A DNA stretch of 64,000 bases from JAFGQJ01 sp964588525 (lineage in GTDB: Bacteria; Spirochaetota; Spirochaetia; SZUA-6; DRHE01), in the NCBI GenBank assembly GCA_964588525.1, contig CAZPQC010000002.1, positions 1 to 64,000 of the forward strand. The letters run 5' to 3'. The notes below the pieces were generated by a model, which saw only the letters and a list, made by a program, of their open reading frames with translations, did no database searches and was not told the origin of the DNA. The position numbers and the translations under genes are program-made. Positions 57,437 to 64,000 of this stretch are shown piece after piece. The first letter of the stretch is position 1. Each line of letters starts with the position of its first letter.

Positions 57437-58642
57437 TTGGCAAGGGCGGTTTTTCTGTCAATTCCCGCATATGGCCATATCAATCCGACATTGCCCATCG
57501 TCTCCGGCTTGGTAGCCGGGGGTGAACAGGTGATCTACTACACAGCGCCTGCATTTGCTGAAAAGATCGGCGTCACCGGGGCTGAAATACGGATCGTATC
57601 TACGGTCTTCGACAGGCTCATAGAGGAAGCGGCCATGACCAGAGGCCGGAACGCTTTTTCGGTTGCCGCAGCAGTGATGGAAGCATCTGTGTCAATTCTG
57701 GGCAGGATCCTCGATAGCATACGAAGAGAGAAGCCTGATTACATAGTTCATGATTCGTTGACGATATATGGCCAGGCTGTCTCAAGACTGCTCGATATTC
57801 CCGCAGTCTGTACGGTCCCCACTGTCTGCTGGGGCGGGGGCGGCGTAACGGATGTTCCGATCTGGTTCGCCCTCAATATGGTTCGACAAGGTCTCGGCAC
57901 AGTCCACGAAATCGCCAGGTATTACGCTTTTTCCCGTCGCTTGAGAACTCGATACGGTATCGATTTTGGCTGGCCCTTGCGGGTCTTCTCCAGCTACGAG
58001 GAGTTGAGCATCATCACTACATCGCGGATATTCCAGCCCAACGCCGACAAGCTTGATCGGCGGAAGTTCCTCATAGCGGGGCCCATGCTCGCCAGGGCAG
58101 AGGAGGGGTCGTTTAAAAAGCAAGGCGACGGGAAACTCGTCTATGTGTCCTTGGGAACTGTATACAACAATGATCCGCGCTTCTACACTGAATGCTTCAA
58201 GGCTCTGGGTGATATGGAGTATCGGGTACTGGTAGCTACGGGTACGGCCATCAGCAACCGGATCCTCGGAAATGCCCCTCCGAATTTCCAGCTGGTCTCC
58301 ACGGTGCCTCAGCTGCGGGTGTTGCGCGATGCCGCGGTGTTCGTCAGCCACGGAGGGATGAACAGCGTCAATGAGGCCTTATATCAGGGTGTGCCCATGG
58401 TTCTGGTGCCGAAAGCCCTCGACCAGTTTATGAACTGCAGGAGAATCGCAGAGTTAGGCGCCGGTATCTACGTAAAACGGCCGAACGCGGAGAATCTGCG
58501 AAAGGCGGTCGAGCGCATCTTGATTGAGCCGGATTATCAAAGGGCGGCGCAGAGGCTCTCCGTGCAGGTCCGCGCGGAGGCGAGCGTGGAGAAAGCCCTT
58601 GACGCAATTGATGGATTTAAACGTTCCCGAGGCATCGGTTGA
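57437..58642 (+). CDS. MGT-family (macrolide/sterol type) glycosyltransferase
   Basis: GT1-fold glycosyltransferase of 401 residues. The N-terminal acceptor domain starts RAVFLSIPAYGHINPTLPIV. The C-terminal nucleotide-sugar domain has KLVYVSLGTVYNND, the VSTVPQLRVLRDAAVFVSHG block and GMNSVNEALYQGVPMVLVP with the conserved His-Gly-Gly. It moves a sugar from a nucleotide donor to a small hydrophobic acceptor. The start is TTG behind a strong gaggaggga. Together with the methyltransferase upstream it looks like a two- or three-gene tailoring unit. Confidence 0.88.
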   Translation: MARAVFLSIPAYGHINPTLPIVSGLVAGGEQVIYYTAPAFAEKIGVTGAEIRIVSTVFDRLIEEAAMTRGRNAFSVAAAVMEASVSILGRILDSIRREKPDYIVHDSLTIYGQAVSRLLDIPAVCTVPTVCWGGGGVTDVPIWFALNMVRQGLGTVHEIARYYAFSRRLRTRYGIDFGWPLRVFSSYEELSIITTSRIFQPNADKLDRRKFLIAGPMLARAEEGSFKKQGDGKLVYVSLGTVYNNDPRFYTECFKALGDMEYRVLVATGTAISNRILGNAPPNFQLVSTVPQLRVLRDAAVFVSHGGMNSVNEALYQGVPMVLVPKALDQFMNCRRIAELGAGIYVKRPNAENLRKAVERILIEPDYQRAAQRLSVQVRAEASVEKALDAIDGFKRSRGIG

Positions 58643-58663
58643 GTCTCAGAAGCGGGAGGAGCC

Positions 58664-59365
58664 ATGGATCGTACGATTTCGGCAGCGGCGGCGCGGAAGC
58701 TGATGCAGCGGGCACTACTATCGGTTGATCCTAAGAAGAGCATAGCGATCAAGCGGGACGTTCATGAATACCGGGTGGGAACGGATGCCGGTCGCTTCGC
58801 CGATGCCTTCCGTGCGGTCATGACCGATCCTGAAGGGGATTTCGGGCTCATCAGAATCAAACGACCGGCCGAGCGGATGGGGAAGGATTACCAAATCGGT
58901 GAGCGTTTCCAGGGCTGCTACAGTCTGGAGAAAGCACTCCTTGCCGCGGTGTCCTGTCCGTGGGTTAAACGGCTGGCAGCGTTTGTCCTTGCCCGTAAGA
59001 CGATGCGGAGGCTCATAGGCTGGCTCGAGGATGAGCTGATGAGCGACTATGCCATCATCGACGAGTTGATACTTTCACCCGATGCCGCGCTCGGTGAAGT
59101 TCACGCCTTACGCTATCTCTATCTCAGAGGAACGCCGATCGCCGGATCAAGCACTTTTTACATCGAACCAAGTGGATCGTGTTGCTGTTTGGTTAGGCAG
59201 ATATTCGAGTTCCAAGAAATTAATTGTATCGCCCTAACGGTCTTTCAGCGTGCCGGATTGAAAATGCACGATCAGGTCGTTCACATGCAGATTCTCAAAG
59301 CTGCGATTCGGGCGGGTGCTCCGCCCCCGGCCGGGACGATCCCTGCTGTCTATACGCAGTTCTAA
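58664..59365 (+). CDS. SRPBCC-like protein of unknown function
   Basis: Protein of 233 residues. The C-terminal third has the look of a ligand-binding START/SRPBCC beta sheet: GEVHALRYLYLRGTPIAGSS, TFYIEPSGSCCCLVRQIFEF and ALTVFQRAGLKMHDQVVHMQ. The N-terminal part is not recognised. It starts 21 bases behind the glycosyltransferase gene and its last 71 bases overlap the end of malQ tail to tail. Such domains bind hydrophobic molecules, which would fit a lipid or polyketide acceptor, but this is inference. Confidence 0.6.
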   Translation: MDRTISAAAARKLMQRALLSVDPKKSIAIKRDVHEYRVGTDAGRFADAFRAVMTDPEGDFGLIRIKRPAERMGKDYQIGERFQGCYSLEKALLAAVSCPWVKRLAAFVLARKTMRRLIGWLEDELMSDYAIIDELILSPDAALGEVHALRYLYLRGTPIAGSSTFYIEPSGSCCCLVRQIFEFQEINCIALTVFQRAGLKMHDQVVHMQILKAAIRAGAPPPAGTIPAVYTQF

Positions 59366-60929
59366 TCTGAGGACAGCGGCCGTACAGTCGGCTGAGCTCG
59401 CGGAGCCTGCCGATGATCTCTTCCGTGATCATATCCTTGGTGAATCGCCACTGCCAATTGCCTCCGCTGCGGCTGGGGACGTTCATCCGGGCGACGCTCC
59501 CCAGTTTCATCGCATCCTGCAGGGGAATCACCGCCGTATCGGCCGCTGAGGAGAATGCCAGGCGGATCAAGTCCCAGACTATATCATGCCCATCCCGGCC
59601 TATATAGCGGCGAACCTGGTCCTGTGCCGCCTCGCTTTCCCGCTGGTACCATCCCAGGGTCGTATCGTTATCGTGGGTCCCGGTGTACACGACGCAGTTG
59701 GGCAGGTAGTTGTGGGGCAAATACTCGTTGTCGGCATCCTCGTCGAAGGCGAATTGGAGAACCTTCATCCCGGGAAAACCGAAGCGATCACGGATCTTTT
59801 CCACCGGGGGGGTAATAACCCCGAGATCCTCGGCGATCAGGGGCAGGTCGTCGAAATCCTGTTTGAAAGCCTGTTTGAGGGCGGTGAAGAAATCCTCAGC
59901 CGGTCCCTTGACCCAGCGTCCTTTCACGGCAGTCGGCTCTCCCGCCGGCACTTCCCAGTACGCCTCGAATCCGCGGAAGTGATCGAGCCTTAAGCTGTCC
60001 ACCAGGCGCAGGCTGGCCCGGATTCGTTCGATCCACCAACTGTACGCCGTCTCCTTGTGCAGCTTCCAGTTGTAGAGGGGATTTCCCCACAGCTGGCCGG
60101 TGTCGCTGAAGTAGTCCGGGGGAACCCCGGACACGAAGGTGGGCGATCCTTTTTTATCGAAGTAGAACAGCTCCTGGTTGGACCAGGCATCGGCACTGTC
60201 GTAGGCCACGTAGATGGGAAGGTCTCCGATGATGCGGATTCCCCGATCGGCGGCGTAGCGCTTCACAGTATCCCATTGACGGAAAAACAAAAACTGCTGG
60301 AATTTCTGCTGTTCGATCTCATCGGCTACGGTTCGTCGCCAGCGCTCCAGCGCCTCCGGCTTGCGCCGGATCAGCTCAGCGGGCCAGCTGCTCCAGGCAC
60401 CGGTCAGACCCTCGGCCTCGAAGTTTCGCTTCAGGGCCATGAAGAGGGAGAAATCCTCCAGCCAGGGGCGCTCCCGCTCGCAGAAAGAGTCAAAGGCCTG
60501 TTGGGTGGCGGAATCGCCCTGCCGTTTCCAGTGGGAGTGGGCGCTCTTGAGGATATCCCTCTTGAAGGCGAACACGCTTCCGTAGTCGATCTGCTGTCCC
60601 GGGAACTCCGGGGCACTCCTGAGGTGCTCCCGCGTCAAGAACCCCTCCCGTTCCAGCTCCTCCAGGTCGATCAGCAGGGGGTTGCCCGCAAAGGAGGAGA
60701 AGCTCTGATACGGTGAGTCCCCGTACCCGGTGGGGCCCAGGGGCAGCACCTGCCAGATGCACTGTTCACTGGCTTCAAGAAAGTCCACGAAGGCCAGGGC
60801 TTCCCTGCCCAATGACCCGATTCCGTAGGGGCCCGGCAATGAGGTTGGGTGAAGCAGGATCCCGCTGCGGCGAGGATTGTTTTTTCGGTGGGTCGCCCAG
60901 TCTCGGATCGACTTGTCGCCTTCAGCCAT
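59295..60929 (-). CDS. malQ: 4-alpha-glucanotransferase
   Basis: Amylomaltase (GH77) of 544 residues that moves glucan segments between maltodextrins. Blocks: SGILLHPTSLPGPYGIGSLG, IWQVLPLGPTGYGDSPYQSF, IIGDLPIYVAYDSADAW, GVPPDYFSDTGQLWGNPLYNW, SLRLDHFRGFEAYWEVP (nucleophile Asp), LIAEDLGVITPPV (acid Glu) and YTGTHDNDTTLGWY. The start ATG at 60929 has AGGAGG upstream and overlaps the alaX stop by eight bases. The last 15 residues differ from the usual end and overlap the opposite gene. Confidence 0.95.
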   Translation of the reverse strand: MAEGDKSIRDWATHRKNNPRRSGILLHPTSLPGPYGIGSLGREALAFVDFLEASEQCIWQVLPLGPTGYGDSPYQSFSSFAGNPLLIDLEELEREGFLTREHLRSAPEFPGQQIDYGSVFAFKRDILKSAHSHWKRQGDSATQQAFDSFCERERPWLEDFSLFMALKRNFEAEGLTGAWSSWPAELIRRKPEALERWRRTVADEIEQQKFQQFLFFRQWDTVKRYAADRGIRIIGDLPIYVAYDSADAWSNQELFYFDKKGSPTFVSGVPPDYFSDTGQLWGNPLYNWKLHKETAYSWWIERIRASLRLVDSLRLDHFRGFEAYWEVPAGEPTAVKGRWVKGPAEDFFTALKQAFKQDFDDLPLIAEDLGVITPPVEKIRDRFGFPGMKVLQFAFDEDADNEYLPHNYLPNCVVYTGTHDNDTTLGWYQRESEAAQDQVRRYIGRDGHDIVWDLIRLAFSSAADTAVIPLQDAMKLGSVARMNVPSRSGGNWQWRFTKDMITEEIIGRLRELSRLYGRCPQIRTAYRQQGSSRPGAEHPPESQL

Positions 60930-62154
60930 TGGTTCCTCCTGACAGTGTATCCCGGAGTGCCTGTTGCAGGGCATCCAGAAAGCGCTCCATACCCTCCGGA
61001 TTGCCGCCCACACCCTGCCAGCTCCTGCCCTTGCCCCCTCCCTTGCCGTCGATGAGGGGGAATAGCCCGGGGAGGATTTGCTTCCAGGGCAGATCCAAAT
61101 CTTCGCTGCAGCCGATCCGCCATTGGACATCACCATTTCGACGGTGCAGTATGCAGGCCACGGTCTTGGGGTGATCGAGCAGGTTTTGGTAGACGACCTG
61201 CACGGAGGAGCTCTCATCCGAGGAAAAGCTCTCCAGTATGACCCGAACATCGTTGCAGGTCTCCGCCCGTTCCAGCAGCTCCTGAACCCGCTGTTCCGCC
61301 AAGGAGCTCTCCAGCTGGGAGATGCGCTGTTCCCGCTCGCGCAGCCTGTTCCTCAGATCCTGAACCGAGGCCAGGATATCCTCGGTTCCGCAGGTCAGCT
61401 CCCGGTTCAAAGCGGCGATCAAGCGGTCCTTGTCCCGGCTATCCCGGTAGGCCCGCTCCCCGATCAGCCAGTGCAGGCGCAGGCGGCCTCTGATTTTTTC
61501 CAGCCCGTCGTATTTGATCAGACCCACTTCGCCGGTGGTGGCCACGTGGATTCCGGCGCAGGCCGCCGCATCGACCCCTTCGATCTCGACGATACGAAGA
61601 CGCTCCACATCCGGGGGAGGTTTTCGCAAATGGTAGCGCTCCGCCTCCCGCGGGTGGATCCAGTGGATCCGAACCGGCAGATTCCGGGTCACTCTCTGAT
61701 TGGCCAGTGCCTCCGCCGCCTCGATCTCCCTCTCCTGAATGTCATCGGTGTCGATTTCCACCGCGGTGTAGCGTTCGCCCAGATAGGCTGATATGGTGGG
61801 ATAACCTGCGGCTTCGATCAGGCTGGCGGAGACGATATGCTGTCCGGTATGCTGCTGCATGAACTCGAAGCGCCTTGCCCGGTCGATAGTGCCCTCCACC
61901 ACCGTTCCCTTCACCGTTTTTCCCTCCGGAAGAGGCTCCGCAAGGTAGTGGCGTATCTCTTCCCCCTTTTTCTGCACGTCCAGGACCGATAGACCATTCA
62001 ATGCCCCCCGATCGGCCGGTTGGCCTCCTCCCTCGGGGTAGAAGGCGGTCCTGTCCAGGACGACGGCCCAACGGCTTCCTTCCTGCCTCTGCTGCAGCAC
62101 TCGGGCTTCGAAGCGGGATAAATGGGGATCGGTGTAGTACAGTTGCTCGGTCAT
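60922..62154 (-). CDS. alaX: Alanyl-tRNA editing hydrolase, long form with DHHA1 domain
   Basis: Free-standing editing protein of 410 residues that deacylates Ser- or Gly-tRNA(Ala). N-terminal AlaRS-like domain with FYPEGGGQPADRG; zinc and catalytic site in FMQQHTGQHIVSASLIEAAG and AAACAGIHVATTGEVG. A coiled coil (about 240-300, RNRLREREQRISQLESSLAE) leads to a C-terminal DHHA1 domain with GGGKGRSWQGVGGNPEG. All catalytic residues are in place. Expressed with malQ by overlap. Confidence 0.93.
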   Translation of the reverse strand: MTEQLYYTDPHLSRFEARVLQQRQEGSRWAVVLDRTAFYPEGGGQPADRGALNGLSVLDVQKKGEEIRHYLAEPLPEGKTVKGTVVEGTIDRARRFEFMQQHTGQHIVSASLIEAAGYPTISAYLGERYTAVEIDTDDIQEREIEAAEALANQRVTRNLPVRIHWIHPREAERYHLRKPPPDVERLRIVEIEGVDAAACAGIHVATTGEVGLIKYDGLEKIRGRLRLHWLIGERAYRDSRDKDRLIAALNRELTCGTEDILASVQDLRNRLREREQRISQLESSLAEQRVQELLERAETCNDVRVILESFSSDESSSVQVVYQNLLDHPKTVACILHRRNGDVQWRIGCSEDLDLPWKQILPGLFPLIDGKGGGKGRSWQGVGGNPEGMERFLDALQQALRDTLSGGTNG

Positions 62155-62157
62155 ATT

Positions 62158-63072
62158 TTAGATCTCCGGGAGGCCGTTCAGCGCGGCTTCCGCCCTCCAG
62201 CTTACTAAATATTCAGCCTTTTGCCAGGCCTCGGGACGTTTAAGGGGCTTGGCTCGCAGAAGCGGCGAGTCCAAAACCTGCCACCGGCCCTCGATGCCGG
62301 CTGTTTCCATGGCCAGATCGAAGTGGGCCATGGCGATACCCATGTCGATGCGCTGAAGATCGGTCTGTGTGATCGCCTGATAGCCGGGAAAGCGCTGCAG
62401 GCAGAAGTGCATCATCTCCCCCTCTTTGAGGCAGCGCCAGGGCTGTCTGTTGGAGGCGGAAGGTGCAAGCCGGACCATTTCCAGGGCCGTGGCGAATTGC
62501 CCGGCCCGATTCTCGGATAGAGGCGCCGCGGTTTCGGCGTCGTAGAACAGCTCGGCCCAGGATTTTCTCCGCTTCGAGCCGGCGCCCCAGCGGATCACCC
62601 GATCGACAAAGCTTCTCTGCTTTGTCGGAATACCTATCGGGCTGACCGCGGGCAGGATCTCCTCCTCCCGCAGGTCCATGGCCTTGGCAAAGCGGCTGCG
62701 GGTAAAGCTTCCTCCCAGCCAGCAGCTGCCCAGGCCCAGATCGGTCACCTTGAGCAGGAGCAGTTCGAACAGATAGCCGAAGTCCTCCAGGCTGAATCCA
62801 CCCGACCCGGTTGCGCCGGCCAGATAGGTCCGGGCGCCGCTGATGGTCCCGTAGGCTCCCACCCGCTCACCCTGTGCACCACTACCGACGTGGTTGTCGA
62901 TCAACCGGAAGCGGCAGACGCCGCCGAAAGGTCCTTTTTGCGCGGCCTGGCAGCAGCGCTCCAGTTCCTGCCGGGCCTCCCCGGCCACCACCTCAGCGTT
63001 GAACCGCCGAACCGAGGTCCGAGCCCGGATCAGATCTGGGGGGGATTGGTTGTAGGAAATAGGGATAGACAC
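62158..63072 (-). CDS. Nitroreductase-family flavoprotein
   Basis: FMN-dependent nitroreductase-like protein of 304 residues, of the larger type with two similar halves. Blocks: IRARTSVRRFNAEVVAGEAR (FMN phosphate contact), LLLLKVTDLGLGSCWLGGSF, and APSASNRQPWRCL in the second half. The frame is open to 63198, but the GTG at 63072 after gggag begins with a normal family start (SIPISYNQSPPDLIRART). The substrate is unknown. Divergent from rarA. Confidence 0.85.
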   Translation of the reverse strand: MSIPISYNQSPPDLIRARTSVRRFNAEVVAGEARQELERCCQAAQKGPFGGVCRFRLIDNHVGSGAQGERVGAYGTISGARTYLAGATGSGGFSLEDFGYLFELLLLKVTDLGLGSCWLGGSFTRSRFAKAMDLREEEILPAVSPIGIPTKQRSFVDRVIRWGAGSKRRKSWAELFYDAETAAPLSENRAGQFATALEMVRLAPSASNRQPWRCLKEGEMMHFCLQRFPGYQAITQTDLQRIDMGIAMAHFDLAMETAGIEGRWQVLDSPLLRAKPLKRPEAWQKAEYLVSWRAEAALNGLPEI

Positions 63073-63187
63073 GCTTCGTTCTCCCGGGTGGTGATTATTA
63101 AGAATATAAAAGAGGGGGATGCCCTCTGAATAGCATTTTCTTTGTCCGTTGTTGTACAATAGGTCCAACAGAGAGAGGTCCGAATCT

Positions 63188-64000
63188 TTGAGATCCAAGC
63201 GCCCGCAGAAGGAAGAGCTGTTCGATCAAGCAACGAGGCAGAGTGAGGGGGAGCAGCCCCTGGCAGCCCGTATGCGGCCCAGCACCCTGGATGAGTTCGT
63301 CGGGCAGGAGCACATACTCGGACACGGGAGACTGCTGCGACGGGCGATTCAGGCGGATCAGCTATCCTCCCTGATCTTTTACGGCCCGCCGGGAACCGGA
63401 AAGACCACCCTGGCCCGGGTGATTGCAAACTCCACTAAAAGTCAATTTTTCAGCATCAACGCCGTGCTTGCCGGGGTCAAAGAGATCCGCCAAAGCACCG
63501 GGGAGGCGGAGGAACGGCGCAAGCTCTACGGGCGGCGCACCATCCTCTTCGTGGACGAGGTGCATCGCTGGAACAAGGCGCAGCAGGACGCCCTGCTGCC
63601 CTGGGTGGAAAACGGCACCATCGTTTTCATCGGGGCCACGACCCTCAATCCCTTCTTCGAGGTCAACCCGGCCCTGGTAAGCCGATCCCGCATCTTTCAG
63701 CTCAAGCCGCTGCGGCCGGAAGACCTGCACGCCATCGCCGAACGGACGCTCGCGGATGAAGAGCGGGGCTACGGCGCCTACAAGGTGAAATTCGATCGTG
63801 AGGCCCTCGATCACCTGGTGGATGTTTCCGGAGGAGATGCCCGTACCCTGCTCAATGCGATCGAGCTGGCAGTGGAAACCACGCCCGAGCATTTCCCCCC
63901 TCCGGAGGGACAATCGATTCACATCACCCTGGATATCGCCGAGGAGAGCATCCAGCGGAGGGTAGTTCTCTACGACAAGGAGGGGGATTACCACTTCGAT
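63188..64000 (+). CDS. rarA: Replication-associated recombination protein RarA (3' end outside window)
   Basis: AAA+ ATPase that acts at stalled replication forks; the first 271 codons are visible and the frame is open at the window edge. Blocks: LAARMRPSTLDEFVGQEHIL, Walker A FYGPPGTGKTTLARV, Walker B ILFVDEVHRWNKAQQDALLP (sensor region), FIGATTLNPFFEVNPALVSR, SGGDARTLLNAIE and VLYDKEGDYHFD. The start is TTG at 63188, ten bases after gagagagg (63171-63178); an ATG at MRPST would cut off the conserved LAARM. Confidence 0.93.
   Translation, partial: MRSKRPQKEELFDQATRQSEGEQPLAARMRPSTLDEFVGQEHILGHGRLLRRAIQADQLSSLIFYGPPGTGKTTLARVIANSTKSQFFSINAVLAGVKEIRQSTGEAEERRKLYGRRTILFVDEVHRWNKAQQDALLPWVENGTIVFIGATTLNPFFEVNPALVSRSRIFQLKPLRPEDLHAIAERTLADEERGYGAYKVKFDREALDHLVDVSGGDARTLLNAIELAVETTPEHFPPPEGQSIHITLDIAEESIQRRVVLYDKEGDYHFD

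Overview
The window is GC-rich, gene-dense bacterial chromosome with about 66 genes, no rRNA or tRNA, no CRISPR and no recognisable insertion sequence. Gene content points to a Gram-negative, probably anaerobic or microaerobic heterotroph. It has corrinoid-dependent methyltransferase genes, molybdenum hydroxylases, a Mo/W-bis-MGD oxidoreductase, many periplasmic-transport genes and a tatCBA operon. A member of the Spirochaetota (Spirochaetaceae-like) is my best guess, but no marker gene settles this.

Layout. 1-1641: end of an amino-acid ABC permease and a solute-binding-like protein. 1654-9055 (minus): a compact operon read in the order corrinoid protein, MtmB-like methyltransferase, MttB-like methyltransferase, molybdopterin oxidoreductase, a DUF3830-like fusion protein and an Asp/Glu/hydantoin racemase-like protein. 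9497-11523 (plus): SDR dehydrogenase and M20 amidohydrolase. 11513-17970 (minus): metallophosphoesterase, ParB-like/Lrp-like fusion, ferredoxin, AprA-like flavoprotein, a second MttB-like methyltransferase, a LolA-like secreted protein and a cytochrome-like segment. 18107-25788 (plus): a Tat-exported peptide-type binding protein, two permeases, a fused double ATPase and a third MttB-like methyltransferase. 25862-27890: vapBC, then tatC-tatB-tatA. 28491-37581: membrane protein, pyrB and two divergent molybdenum-hydroxylase gene triplets. 37911-42071: Gfo/Idh dehydrogenase, GNAT, a chimeric gene, an IclR regulator and a PfkB kinase. 42092-45470: E2, E1-beta and E1-alpha of a 2-oxoacid dehydrogenase. 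45565-56698: housekeeping and stress genes (phosphatase, carbamate kinase, Tag, NudC, hydrolase, amidase, penicillin-acylase-like enzyme, XdhC, HtrA, NifU-like). 56798-59365: a small insert of unlike base composition (methyltransferase, MGT-type glycosyltransferase, SRPBCC-like protein). 59295-64000: malQ, alaX, nitroreductase and the start of rarA.

How the genes may work together. The first 25 kb looks like a set of systems for taking up and demethylating N-methylated compounds. Three MttB-family proteins and one MtmB-family protein are all encoded without an internal UAG, so none can carry pyrrolysine. The MtmB homologue has His197 where, from my memory of the Methanosarcina sequence, pyrrolysine sits. 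One corrinoid protein is encoded with the MtmB/MttB pair. The third MttB gene sits directly behind a dipeptide-type ABC transporter whose binding protein has a twin-arginine signal, and the Tat translocase is encoded just downstream. The two molybdenum hydroxylases, the XdhC-type maturation protein, the M20 hydrolase, the racemase-like protein and carbamate kinase would fit breakdown of nitrogen heterocycles. That link is inference only.
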